From an uncultured Clostridia bacterium (GTDB lineage: Bacteria > Bacillota > Clostridia > Christensenellales > CAG-917), in contig CANQCC010000013.1 of NCBI GenBank assembly GCA_947589635.1, positions 1 through 18,931 on the forward strand: a stretch of DNA of 18,931 bases. Direction: 5' to 3'. Within the stretch, counting starts at the first letter, position 1. Each line of letters opens with the position of its first letter. The translations under genes and the position numbers were made by a program. Below the pieces are notes generated by a model, which worked only from the letters and a program-made list of their open reading frames with translations, searched no databases and was not told the origin of the DNA. Positions 7,457 to 15,567 of the stretch are shown in pieces.

Positions 7457-7552
7457 TAAAACCGCGATATTTGGATGAAGAACGCGAAAGGGCAAATTTT
7501 CGAGCGGTCGAGCGTACTTAAGCGTACGTGACGTGAGCAAAACCTAGATAAC
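7457..7552 (-). repeat. Nested palindromic element, truncated copy C1
   Basis: It starts TAAAACCGCG after the same GAGTACG junction as B1, keeps GGATGAAGAACGCGAAAG (shared with B2 and D) and the core GAGCGTACTTAAGCGTACG, then is cut off and joined to the left end of intact copy C2. The outer right arm is missing. Confidence 0.6.
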
Positions 7553-7679
7553 GTAAAACCGCCTGTACGGGATGAGAGACAAGGAAAAACCGCTTTTCTG
7601 AGCACCCAGCGTACTAATGCGTACGTGGTGTGATGAAAAGCGGTTTTGACGCAGTATATCGCCCGTACAGGCGGTTTTA
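7553..7679 (-). repeat. Nested palindromic element, copy C2 (cap at the 3' end of serS)
   Basis: 127 bp. The outer arms TAAAACCGCCTGTACGGG and CCCGTACAGGCGGTTTTA are perfectly complementary over 18 bp. The middle arms AAAACCGCTTTTC (7585-7597) and GAAAAGCGGTTTT (7635-7647) are perfect. The central hairpin is CACCCAGCGTAC / GCGTACGTGGTG. The last TTA is the serS stop codon on the - strand. In the serS sense direction it would give a very stable hairpin ending in a T-run, fitting transcription termination of leuS-serS. Confidence 0.85.
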
Positions 7680-8951
7680 CAGTTTGGCGACGCCAAGATA
7701 GCGCCTCAACACCTCAGGCACAGTCACACTCCCATCCGCGTTCTGGTACTGCTCCACGATGGCGGGGATGAGGCGAGAAGTGGCAAGGCCGCTGCCGTTT
7801 AAGGTGTGCACGTATTGAGGTTTGCCGGTGACGGAATCGCGATAGCGGGTGTTATTGCGGCGCGCCTGATAATCGTTGGCGTTGGACACGGATGAACACT
7901 CCTTATAGATGCCCATAGACGGGATCCAAAGCTCGACGTCGTATGTCCTTGCCATGGAAGCGGAGCAATCTCCCGCCGCGAGCTTGCTTATGCGGAAGTG
8001 CAAGCCGAGTTTTTCCACAAGCCTCGCCGCCTTTTCGACAAGCTCCTCAAAGGCCTCCATGCTGTGAGCGGGATGCGCGTATTGTACCATCTCTATCTTG
8101 TTGAACTGATGGCCTCTTATCATGCCGCGCTCCTCCGTCCTTGCGCTGCCCGCTTCTTTGCGGAAGCAGGGCGAATAGGCGAAAAATTTCATGGGGAGTT
8201 TGCTCTCGTCTATTATCTCGCCCGCGTACATGTTGACAAGCGCGGTCTCCGCGGTGGGAAGCATAAAGCGATTGCGCTTTCTGTCCTCGTCTACGTCAAG
8301 CCAATAGACCTCGTCGCTGAATTTGGGGAACTGCCCCGCGCCGAAGCCGCAATTGTAGCCAAGCTGATAGGGAGGCAAAATGAACTCGTAGCCGTCCGCA
8401 AGGTGCTCGTCGATAAAATAGTTGAGAAGCGCCCACTCAAGCCTCGCGCCCATGCCGCGATATATCCAAAAGCCGTTGCCCGAAAGTTTTACGCCGCGCT
8501 CGTAATCGATAAGCCCAAGCTGCGTGCAGATGTCCACGTGATTTTTGAGAGGAAAATCAAACTGCGGCTTTTCGCCGACGACCCTTATCACCTGATTGTT
8601 TTCCTTCTCGCCCGGGAGCAGGTCGTCGTCGGGAATGTTGGGCATGCCGGCAAGCGCACCGTTGATATTTTCGATAAGCTCGTTTATCTTCGCGTCGCCC
8701 GCCGCTATCTCTTCGCCGAGTTTGCGCATTTCGTCAAAGATGGGCTGCACGGGCTGCCCCGCCTTCTTAAGCACGGGGATCTGAGCTGAGACTTTGTTCT
8801 TCTGGGCCTTGAGACGCTCGATCTCCGTGATGGTCGCCTTGCGTTGATCGTCCCATTCGATGATCTTTGAAAAGTCCGCCTTGTAGCCTTTCTTTGCAAG
8901 CGCGTCCGTGACCGCCTGCGGATTGCTTCTGATTCTTATAAGATCTAACAT
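7677..8951 (-). CDS. serS: Seryl-tRNA synthetase
   Basis: 424 residues, the usual bacterial length. It activates serine with ATP and charges tRNA-Ser (and tRNA-Sec where present) in the cytoplasm. The N-terminal about 110 residues form the long coiled-coil tRNA-binding arm (IIEWDDQRKATITEIERLK and following). The class II core shows motif 2 (FRKEAGSARTEERG, then HQFNKIEM), the TYDVELW strand, a GIYKECSSVSNANDYQARR segment and motif 3 (LNGSGLATSRLIPAI). The ATG at 8951 is chosen because AGGAGAT lies 5-11 bp upstream; the frame is open eight codons further to 8975, but that ATG has no ribosome binding site and would add MRNAQEIT before the conserved MLDLIRIRSNP start. It lies 94 bp downstream of leuS on the same strand, probably co-transcribed. 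The stop codon forms the edge of palindromic element C2. Confidence 0.97.
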   Translation of the reverse strand: MLDLIRIRSNPQAVTDALAKKGYKADFSKIIEWDDQRKATITEIERLKAQKNKVSAQIPVLKKAGQPVQPIFDEMRKLGEEIAAGDAKINELIENINGALAGMPNIPDDDLLPGEKENNQVIRVVGEKPQFDFPLKNHVDICTQLGLIDYERGVKLSGNGFWIYRGMGARLEWALLNYFIDEHLADGYEFILPPYQLGYNCGFGAGQFPKFSDEVYWLDVDEDRKRNRFMLPTAETALVNMYAGEIIDESKLPMKFFAYSPCFRKEAGSARTEERGMIRGHQFNKIEMVQYAHPAHSMEAFEELVEKAARLVEKLGLHFRISKLAAGDCSASMARTYDVELWIPSMGIYKECSSVSNANDYQARRNNTRYRDSVTGKPQYVHTLNGSGLATSRLIPAIVEQYQNADGSVTVPEVLRRYLGVAKL

Positions 8952-9010
8952 AGTTATCTCCTGCGCGTTGCGCAAATTTTATTCATTTTGACGTTTTATC
9001 CATACAAAAT

Positions 9011-9027
9011 CGGCGCTTAAAGTGCCG
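9011..9027 (-). terminator. Weak hairpin between leuS and serS
   Basis: CGGCGCT-taa-AGTGCCG forms a 7-bp stem with one G-T pair. On the - strand it is followed by ATTTTG, on the + strand by TTTTTG. It could partly terminate or attenuate transcription leaving leuS, or stabilise the upstream message. The T-run in the leuS direction is imperfect, so read-through into serS is likely. Confidence 0.35.
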
Positions 9028-9045
9028 TTTTTGTCAAATGAGCGC

Positions 9046-11466
9046 TTATACTATCAGGTTGACGAGCCTGCCTTTGACGACTATCGCTTTCTTGACGGAT
9101 TTGCCGTCAAGCTGCTCGCGCACGGCGTCGATGGCGGCGGCTTCTATTGCGTCGTTGTCCGCGTCCGTAGCCACGACTATCTTGCCGCGCATTTTACTGT
9201 TTATCTGGACTGCGAGTTCCACCTCGTCAAGTCTGGTCGCCTTTTCGTCGTAGGTCGGATACGGCGCGTTGAAGACGGAATATTTTTCGCCCAACATTTC
9301 CCAAAGCTCCTCGCCGCAGTGGGGCGCGAAGGGAGCGAGCAACAGCACGAGGTCGCGCACGCAATCCTTGAACATGGCGTTCTTTTGCGGGACGGCGGAG
9401 TCATAGGCGTATATCGCGTTGACAAACTCCATAAGCCTTGCGACCGCGGTGTTGAAAGAGAAGTGCTCGAGGTCATTGGTCACGCTCTTTATGGTGAGGT
9501 GGCGCACGCGGTTAAGCTCCTTTTCGGGCTTGCCGTAAGGCGCCTCCGAGAAGTTTTCGAAGCATTTTTTGACGAGGCGCTCCACCCTGTCGATAAATCT
9601 TGAGATGGCCTCGAGACCGCTGTCGTTCCAGGGGCCGCCCTCCACGTAGTTGAATCCGAACATCAGATACAGTCTGAAGGCGTCCGCGCCGTACTTTTGT
9701 ATGCTGTCGTCGGGGGAGACGACGTTGCCCTTGCTCTTGCTCATCTTGTTGCCGTCCGGGCCCAAAATGGTGCCCTGATGCACGAGAGAGAGGAAAGGCT
9801 CGTCAAAGTTGAGGTATCCGAGGTCGCGCAAGACCTTTGTAAGGAAGCGCGCGTACAAAAGGTGCATGCAGGCGTGCTCCGCTCCGCCGACGTACTTGTC
9901 GACGGGAAGCATCTTGTTTATCCAATCGCTGTCGAAGGGCGCCTTGTCGTTTTTGTTGTCGGGATAGCGCAAGAAATACCAGCTTGAACAGACGAAGGTG
10001 TCAAGCGTATCCGCGTCGCGCAGTGCGTCTCTTCCGCAGACGGGACACTTTGTATGCATAAACGAGTCGCACTTTTTAAGAGGCGATTCTCCGTCGGGCG
10101 TAAAGTTGACGTCCTTTGGCAGCAGCACGGGAAGATCCTCTTCGGGTACGGGAACGGCGCCGCAATGCTCGCAGTGGATGATCGGGATGGGCGCGCCCCA
10201 ATAGCGCTGACGGCTGACAAGCCAATCGCGCAAGCGGTAGTTTGTCTTAAGCCCGCCCTTGCCCTCGCTTTCAAGTTTTTTGAGGATGGCGATCTTGGCG
10301 TCTTCGGACTTCATTCCGTCAAACTCGCCGCTGTTTATAAGCGTGCCGTATTCCGTAAACGGAAGGCTGTCGTCCTGTCCCTGCTCGCCCTTTATGACGC
10401 GCTCTATGGGCAGACCGAGCTTCCCCGCGAACACAAAGTCGCGCTCGTCGTGCGCCGCGACTCCCATGACCGCGCCCGTGCCGTAGCTTGCTATGACATA
10501 ATCCGCGACGAGAATGGGTACTTCTCTGCCGTTGACGGGGTTTATGGCGTAGGCGCCCGTGGGAACGCCCGTCTTTTCGCGCGTGGAGCTCATACGGTCT
10601 ATTTCGGTTGCCGCCGCCGCCCTTTGCTTATATTCCTCGACCGCCGCCTTCTTAGAGGGAGCGGTCAATTTGTCCACGAGAGGACTTTCTGGGGCGAGCA
10701 CCACGTACGTCACGCCGAACACGGTGTCCGCGCGCGTAGTGAATACGCGGATCTTTTCATCGCTGCCTTTGACGTCGAAGACTATCTCGCCGCCGTAGCT
10801 GCGCCCTATCCAGTTTTTTTGCATGAGTTTTGTCTTCTCGGGCCAATCGAGCGCGTCGAGGCCGTCGAGAAGCTCGTCCGCATAGGCGGTTATCTTAAAG
10901 AACCATTGCTCGAGGTTTTTGTGCGTGACGGGGCTGCCGCACCTTTCGCACACGCCGCCCTGCGCTTGCTCGTTGGCGAGCACGGTGTTGCAAGTCGGGC
11001 ACCAATTGACGGGGGCCTCTTTTCTGTAGGCGAGGCCGTGCTTGAAAAGCTGCAAAAACATCCACTGCGTCCACTTGTAGTAGTCGGGGAGGCAGGTCTT
11101 TATCTCGTGATCCCAATCGTAGGTGGCGCCTATGCGCTTTAATTGCTCCTCCATGGTGGCGATGTTTTTAAGCGTGCTGTCCTCGGGATGTATGCCCGTC
11201 TTTATCGCGTAATTTTCCGCGGGAAGACCGAATGCGTCAAACCCCATGGGCTGGAAAACTTCATAGCCCTGCATGCGCTTGAACCTTGCGAACGTGTCCG
11301 CCGGTCCGTAGTTGTACCAGTGCCCCGCGTGCAGCTTGGCGCCCGAAGGATAGGAAAACATCTCCAGACAATAATATTTTTTGTCCACTCTGTCCCGGTT
11401 GAAGCTGTACAGCTTTGTGTCCGCCCACTTCTTTTGCCACTTGCTTTCTATCCTTGAGAAGTCCAT
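9046..11466 (-). CDS. leuS: Leucyl-tRNA synthetase
   Basis: 806 residues, a normal length for the bacterial enzyme. It charges tRNA-Leu and hydrolyses mischarged products. The class I signatures are HAGH (46-49) and KMSKS (574-578, in GNKMSKSKGN). The inserted CP1 editing domain is intact: TTRADTVFGVTYVVLAPESP and GTGAVMGVAAHDERDF, with the expected editing Asp near residue 340. Cysteine pairs typical of its zinc modules are present (CPTCNTV with CERCGSP, and CEHCGA with CPVCGR). The ATG at 11466 gives the conserved MDFSRIESKWQKKW start and is preceded by AAGGCGG at suitable spacing. It is the first gene of a leuS-serS unit, divergent from the GH5 gene. No T-box leader fits in the short region upstream. 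Confidence 0.98.
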   Translation of the reverse strand: MDFSRIESKWQKKWADTKLYSFNRDRVDKKYYCLEMFSYPSGAKLHAGHWYNYGPADTFARFKRMQGYEVFQPMGFDAFGLPAENYAIKTGIHPEDSTLKNIATMEEQLKRIGATYDWDHEIKTCLPDYYKWTQWMFLQLFKHGLAYRKEAPVNWCPTCNTVLANEQAQGGVCERCGSPVTHKNLEQWFFKITAYADELLDGLDALDWPEKTKLMQKNWIGRSYGGEIVFDVKGSDEKIRVFTTRADTVFGVTYVVLAPESPLVDKLTAPSKKAAVEEYKQRAAAATEIDRMSSTREKTGVPTGAYAINPVNGREVPILVADYVIASYGTGAVMGVAAHDERDFVFAGKLGLPIERVIKGEQGQDDSLPFTEYGTLINSGEFDGMKSEDAKIAILKKLESEGKGGLKTNYRLRDWLVSRQRYWGAPIPIIHCEHCGAVPVPEEDLPVLLPKDVNFTPDGESPLKKCDSFMHTKCPVCGRDALRDADTLDTFVCSSWYFLRYPDNKNDKAPFDSDWINKMLPVDKYVGGAEHACMHLLYARFLTKVLRDLGYLNFDEPFLSLVHQGTILGPDGNKMSKSKGNVVSPDDSIQKYGADAFRLYLMFGFNYVEGGPWNDSGLEAISRFIDRVERLVKKCFENFSEAPYGKPEKELNRVRHLTIKSVTNDLEHFSFNTAVARLMEFVNAIYAYDSAVPQKNAMFKDCVRDLVLLLAPFAPHCGEELWEMLGEKYSVFNAPYPTYDEKATRLDEVELAVQINSKMRGKIVVATDADNDAIEAAAIDAVREQLDGKSVKKAIVVKGRLVNLIV

Positions 11467-11505
11467 TTCAAGCCGCCTTTATAAAAGTCTTTTTATAATA
11501 GACAA

Positions 11506-11534
11506 GTTTAATACAAAATCTTACCTCAAGTCAA
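11506..11534 (-). promoter_or_regulatory. Possible leuS promoter
   Basis: On the - strand, TTGACT (11534-11529) is followed at 17 bp by TTAAAC (11511-11506), or at 15 bp by TATTAA. The -10 match is poor, so this is tentative. It would lie back-to-back with the GH5 promoter. Confidence 0.35.
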
Positions 11535-11545
11535 GAAAAACCTGC

Positions 11546-11574
11546 TTGAATAAGCGCCTTATTGCTGTTATAAT
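11546..11574 (+). promoter_or_regulatory. Sigma-A type promoter of the GH5 gene
   Basis: TTGAAT (11546-11551), a 17-bp spacer and a perfect TATAAT (11569-11574). The start point would be near 11581, giving a leader of about 23 nt that carries AGGGAGGA (11593-11600) just ahead of the ATG at 11604. Confidence 0.7.
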
Positions 11575-11603
11575 TATTTTGTTGTACGACATAGGGAGGA
11601 ATT

Positions 11604-12971
11604 ATGAAAAAATCCGCGCTCATTTTGGCAGCCGTCCTTATCCTTACTCTTTCGCTTACGGTGGGACTAAGCGCCTGCAACCGCGTCGAGGAGGGCTTTA
11701 TCCACGCGGACGGCAAGGTTCTTATTGACGGATACGGAAAGCCTATAGGACTTATGGGCACAAACCTCGGCGGGTGGCTTGTGCAGGAGAGCTATCTTGT
11801 GCCTACCGACGTGGGCGGCGAGTACGGCCAGATAGATATGATGATAGAGCTAGCAAACCAATTCGGCAAAGAGGACGCCTATCGGCTTATATCGGCATAC
11901 GAGGACAATTGGATATCCGAGCAGGACTTTGCAAACATAAAAAATATGGGCTTCAACTGTGTGCGGCTGCCCTTCACATATCTTGATATTTACGACGCGA
12001 TCCGCGAAAACGACGGGGTTTTCGAGCGCGTGCCCTATGCGGAGCTAAAGTTGCGCGACGACGCGTTTGACAGGCTTGACGAGGCGCTTGCATATTGCAA
12101 AAAGTACGGGCTTTATCTCATCCTCGACCTGCACGGAGCGGTCGGATCGCAAAACGGCAACGACCATTCGGGAGACATCGCCTTCCATAACGAGGGCGGG
12201 GTCATGTGGAGAGAGGACGAGATGGGCGAAGTCTGCCGCGCCAAGACAAAGGAGCTTTGGATAGAAGTCGCTAATCGCTATAAGGATGAGCGCGCCGTCG
12301 CGTTTTATGACCTGCTTAACGAGCCGGGGCTTAAGGACCAAAACGGCAACCAAAGCACAATGAACGCCCGCGTGCACGAGTATTTTGACGAGCTTTACAA
12401 GGCCATCCGCGAAGTGGACGAAAATCACGCGATCTGCATGGAATCCTGCTGGGAATCCTACGACCTGCCCTCCCCCGAAAAGTACGGTTGGAAGAACGTC
12501 ATATATCAATTTCACCACTACAATTGGCCGGGCAACAAGCAGGCGAACAGAACCTTCCACAACCTGAAGAAAGCCACTCTCGGCAGGCTTGAAGTGCCCG
12601 TCTTCATCGGCGAATTCAACGTATGGGGAGACAGCAGTCCGGAGCGCGGAAAGGACTCCGAACAGACTGACGCGGACGCCTGGAAAGGCGTTATGGAGCT
12701 GTATGTCAACGAGGGCTGGCATTTTACCACCTGGAACTATAAATGCTGCGACGTCGGATCGAGCTGGGGGCTTATGAACCCCAAAGAGGCGGTCGCGCAG
12801 GCAAATTTCCGCACGGACTCGTTTGAGGACATCCTTGCAAAGTGGACCGCGACAAACTCCTCGGCGTATACGCCGAACAGCGCGCTTGTAAATTGCATAA
12901 CGCCCTATCTTTCCTCCTTCAACGCCGCGAGGGAGGCGCGCGATATAGATTACGCCATACTTAAAAGCTGA
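11604..12971 (+). CDS. Lipid-anchored glycoside hydrolase family 5 enzyme (beta-glucanase type)
   Basis: 455 residues. The start has a strong AGGGAGGA site. The N-terminus is a lipoprotein signal (KK, hydrophobic 4-22, lipobox LSAC), so the enzyme is exported and lipid-anchored. The GH5 TIM barrel is intact: GTNLGGWLV near residue 53, GFNCVRLPF on a central strand, LILDLHGA, the acid/base Glu240 in LLNEPG, HH 304-305 in QFHHYNW, and the nucleophile Glu337 in FIGEFNVWG, followed by GWHFTTWNYK. The NLGGWL opening resembles exo-beta-1,3-glucanases within GH5, but GH5 covers many beta-glucans and mannans, so substrate is not settled. No carbohydrate-binding module is visible. It has its own promoter and stands alone between the divergent leuS and the tmk promoter, with no neighbouring sugar transporter. 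Confidence 0.9.
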   Translation: MKKSALILAAVLILTLSLTVGLSACNRVEEGFIHADGKVLIDGYGKPIGLMGTNLGGWLVQESYLVPTDVGGEYGQIDMMIELANQFGKEDAYRLISAYEDNWISEQDFANIKNMGFNCVRLPFTYLDIYDAIRENDGVFERVPYAELKLRDDAFDRLDEALAYCKKYGLYLILDLHGAVGSQNGNDHSGDIAFHNEGGVMWREDEMGEVCRAKTKELWIEVANRYKDERAVAFYDLLNEPGLKDQNGNQSTMNARVHEYFDELYKAIREVDENHAICMESCWESYDLPSPEKYGWKNVIYQFHHYNWPGNKQANRTFHNLKKATLGRLEVPVFIGEFNVWGDSSPERGKDSEQTDADAWKGVMELYVNEGWHFTTWNYKCCDVGSSWGLMNPKEAVAQANFRTDSFEDILAKWTATNSSAYTPNSALVNCITPYLSSFNAAREARDIDYAILKS

Positions 12972-13041
12972 CCTGCCCGCCCCATTAAAAAGAGGCGAAT
13001 AAATACGGCGGCGGCATGCAAAATAAGAGGAGTTATATCGC

Positions 13042-13070
13042 TTGTTATAATGCGCAAAGTGTGCTAAAAT
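13042..13070 (+). promoter_or_regulatory. Promoter of the tmk-holB-ricT unit
   Basis: TTGTTA (13042-13047), a 17-bp spacer and TAAAAT (13065-13070). It lies in the 128-bp gap after the GH5 gene, with the AGAGGAAAA ribosome binding site following before the ATG at 13100. Confidence 0.55.
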
Positions 13071-13099
13071 TAAAAATATAAAACAGAGGAAAATTCGCT

Positions 13100-13708
13100 A
13101 TGTTCGTCACATTCGAAGGCAGCGAGGGCGTGGGAAAGTCCACGCAACTTCGGCTGCTTAAAACATATCTGGAGCAGACGGGACAGCCCGCAGTCTACAT
13201 TCGCGAGCCGGGCAGTACGGAGATATCGGAGCAGATCCGCGCCGTCATCCTTGACAAAGCCAACTCCGCCATGGAGGATATGACGGAGGCTTTGTTGTAC
13301 GCCGCAAGCCGCGCTCAGCTTGTGCGCGAGGTCATCCTGCCCGCGATAGACGAGGGTAAACTTATCATCTGCGACCGCTATATAGACAGCTCCGTCGCTT
13401 ATCAGGGCTACGGAAGAGGTCTCGGCGCGCAGACAATAAAATACATCAACGCATACGCGATAGGAAATTGCATGCCCGACGTCACGGTGTTTTTGGATCT
13501 GCCGCCCAAAAAGAATTGGCGCGGGGACAGGCAGGACGACAGGATAGAGCAGCAATCCGACGAATTTTTCGAGCGCGTGTATAAGGGCTATCTTGCCGAA
13601 ATCGAGCTTTCACCGTCACGTTTTGTATGCATAAAACCCGAATTTGACAAAAACGCCACTTCTCAAAAAATAATATCCGCTTTGAGGCAAAGGGGTGCCA
13701 TAAGGTGA
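13100..13708 (+). CDS. tmk: Thymidylate kinase
   Basis: 202 residues, the usual length. It phosphorylates dTMP to dTDP with ATP, an essential step of dTTP synthesis. Walker A is GSEGVGKST (7-15). The nucleoside-binding DR motif is Asp92-Arg93 in CDRYIDSSVAYQG, followed by GRGLG. The LID region (about 141-150) reads RGDRQDDRIE, ending in the conserved DR-x-E pattern although its start is less typical. AGAGGAAAA precedes the ATG. Its TGA overlaps the GTG start of holB (GTGA), indicating translational coupling. A tmk-holB association is standard in Firmicutes. Confidence 0.97.
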   Translation: MFVTFEGSEGVGKSTQLRLLKTYLEQTGQPAVYIREPGSTEISEQIRAVILDKANSAMEDMTEALLYAASRAQLVREVILPAIDEGKLIICDRYIDSSVAYQGYGRGLGAQTIKYINAYAIGNCMPDVTVFLDLPPKKNWRGDRQDDRIEQQSDEFFERVYKGYLAEIELSPSRFVCIKPEFDKNATSQKIISALRQRGAIR

Positions 13709-14679
13709 GCGAGCTGTTGTTTGAAAACGCCTTAAGAGGATCGCGGGCATACGCGCTTATGCGCTCGGACATAGAGCGGGGGCTTTCGCACGCGTACATG
13801 GTGATAAGCGCTGACGACGAGCTTACGGACAGCTTTTTCACGCTGTGCGGCATGACCCTGTTCTGCCAAAACGGGGACGCCTGCGGGGAGTGCGCGGAGT
13901 GCAGAAAGGTGTTGCACTCAAGCCACGCAGACATAATTCACGTAAACGTCGAGCGCTCGGACATAAAGCGCGACGACGTGATGGAACTTGTGGGGTCGGT
14001 AGCGGTGCGCGCGCTCGGCAAGAGGAAGATATACTTCATTCATCGCGCGGATCTTATGAACGCGGTCTCGCAAAACAAACTTCTCAAGACGCTTGAGGAG
14101 CCGCCCGAAAACGTCACGCTGTTTTTAGGCGTCGCAAACGAGCGAGCTATGCTTGCCACGGTCAGGTCGAGGACGCGCGCGATATATCTTGACAGTTTTG
14201 ACGAGAGCGTCATATATGACGAACTTATACGCCTCGGCAAAGACGAAAAAGCCGCCGCCGTAGCCTCCGCCTGCTCGGACGGAATGCCCGGCCGCGCGCT
14301 GCTTATCGCGGACTCTCCGGAATATGTGAGCTACTATAACGGCGCCGTCGCCCTGCTTGAGGGTCTCAACAGAAGCTCGGACGTCGCGGACATGAGCGCA
14401 AGGGTGTGCGCCGTCAAGGATATAGACGAGTTTTTGAACGTATTGTCAATAATCATCCGCGATATGATAATCTTTAAGCACTCCCCCGAAAAGACCATGT
14501 CGGGGCAGCTTGGAGGCGGGCTGGAGGCGCTTTCGGCAAAATACGGCGAAAGAGCCCTTGCCGCGATACTGTTTGAGATCAACAACGTGAGGAAAAAACT
14601 TAAATTGAACGTCAATCTGCAAGCGAGCATAGACTCTCTTCTGTTTTCGATGTTGGAGGTAAAACATAAATGGCAATAA
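13705..14679 (+). CDS. holB: DNA polymerase III delta' subunit (clamp loader)
   Basis: 324 residues from GTG at 13705, with AGGGG nine bases upstream and a 4-bp overlap with tmk. Delta' is the stator of the clamp loader that places the sliding clamp on DNA. A zinc module Cys54-X5-Cys60-X2-Cys63-X2-Cys66 (CGECAEC) is followed by HADIIHVNVE. The central AAA+ region holds NKLLKTLEEPPENVTLFLG and TVRSRTRAIYL, the equivalent of the sensor/SRC region, with Thr in place of the common Cys. The usual P-loop position (after SHAYMVISA) has no GxxGxGK sequence, consistent with delta' subunits that do not bind ATP. The last 10 bp overlap ricT. Confidence 0.93.
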   Translation: MSELLFENALRGSRAYALMRSDIERGLSHAYMVISADDELTDSFFTLCGMTLFCQNGDACGECAECRKVLHSSHADIIHVNVERSDIKRDDVMELVGSVAVRALGKRKIYFIHRADLMNAVSQNKLLKTLEEPPENVTLFLGVANERAMLATVRSRTRAIYLDSFDESVIYDELIRLGKDEKAAAVASACSDGMPGRALLIADSPEYVSYYNGAVALLEGLNRSSDVADMSARVCAVKDIDEFLNVLSIIIRDMIIFKHSPEKTMSGQLGGGLEALSAKYGERALAAILFEINNVRKKLKLNVNLQASIDSLLFSMLEVKHKWQ

Positions 14680-15530
14680 TTGTCGGACTTAAATACAGGA
14701 CTACCGCGAAGGTATATTATTTCGATCCTATCGGCATAGACTTTCAGCTTGACGAGGGCGCGATCGTCGAGACTCCGCGCGGCCTCGAATACGCGTCTGT
14801 GGTCATCCCCAACAAAGAGGTTGACGACAGCGAGATCGTCCCTCCCCTCAAGCCCGTCGTGCGCAAGGCGACCAAAGAGGACGACGCGCAGATGCGCAAA
14901 AACCTGCAAGACAAGGACGAAGCGCTTAAGATCACGCGTGCAAAAATTGCGGAGATGGAGATCCCCATGAAGCTGGTGGACGCGGAATATACTTTCGACC
15001 GCTCCAAACTTATCTTCTATTTCACCGCGGACGGCAGAGTGGATTTCAGAGAGCTTGTGCGCGCGCTTGCGTCCATCTTCAAGACCCGCATAGATTTGAG
15101 GCAGATATACGAGCGCGACGACATAAAAATGCGCGGCGCTCTTGCCCCTTGCGGCCGTCCCTGCTGCTGCACGACGCACCTGCCGGACTTTGAAAAAGTG
15201 TCCATAAAGATGGCGAAAGTGCAAGGACTGTCCCTCAATCCGCAAAAGATCAACGGCGTGTGCGGCAGACTTATGTGCTGTCTGAAGTACGAAAACGACT
15301 ACTATTCGCAGACCTTCAAACTTATGCCCAAGGTCGGAAGCCGAGTGCAGACTCCGGACGGCGAGGGCAGCGTGGAATCAAACAACTTGCTGGAGCAGAC
15401 CGCCCGCGTAAAAATTATGCTGAAAGACGGCAGTTTCGACGTGAAGACCTACCATATAGAGGACATGCACATCGGCGAAAGACAATCCGAAATAGACGAC
15501 CTGCCCGACGACGACCCCGTCGAGGGCTGA
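14670..15530 (+). CDS. ricT: PSP1-domain protein RicT (YaaT)
   Basis: 286 residues. GGAGGT (14655-14660) lies nine bases ahead of the ATG, which sits inside the end of holB. The PSP1 domain carries both cysteine signatures: APCGRPCCC (Cys161, 165-167) and VCGRLMCCLKYEND (Cys198, 203, 204), separated by VSIKMAKVQGLSLNPQKING. In Bacillus, RicT works with RicA and RicF in an Fe-S complex acting with RNase Y in mRNA maturation and in sporulation and biofilm control. RicA and RicF are not in this window. The tail is acidic. The Firmicutes order tmk-holB-ricT is kept, but without the yaaQ and yaaR genes found between tmk and holB in Bacillus. Confidence 0.95.
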   Translation: MAIIVGLKYRTTAKVYYFDPIGIDFQLDEGAIVETPRGLEYASVVIPNKEVDDSEIVPPLKPVVRKATKEDDAQMRKNLQDKDEALKITRAKIAEMEIPMKLVDAEYTFDRSKLIFYFTADGRVDFRELVRALASIFKTRIDLRQIYERDDIKMRGALAPCGRPCCCTTHLPDFEKVSIKMAKVQGLSLNPQKINGVCGRLMCCLKYENDYYSQTFKLMPKVGSRVQTPDGEGSVESNNLLEQTARVKIMLKDGSFDVKTYHIEDMHIGERQSEIDDLPDDDPVEG

Positions 15531-15567
15531 TTCCCTCTTTCCAAGCGATATCTTTACCCGAGCACTT

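Noticed and set aside
7998..8789. 263-residue + strand frame opposite serS, and 362-residue frame at 10054-11142 opposite leuS
   Set aside because: Opposite strands of two unambiguous tRNA synthetases; no family features.
11467..11603. T-box leader for leuS
   Set aside because: The region is only 137 bp, shared with a divergent promoter, and has no T-box sequence or antiterminator.
14334..15245. 303-residue antisense frame across holB/ricT and 297-residue antisense frame at 17473-18366
   Set aside because: Shadow frames of well-identified genes; no start signals.
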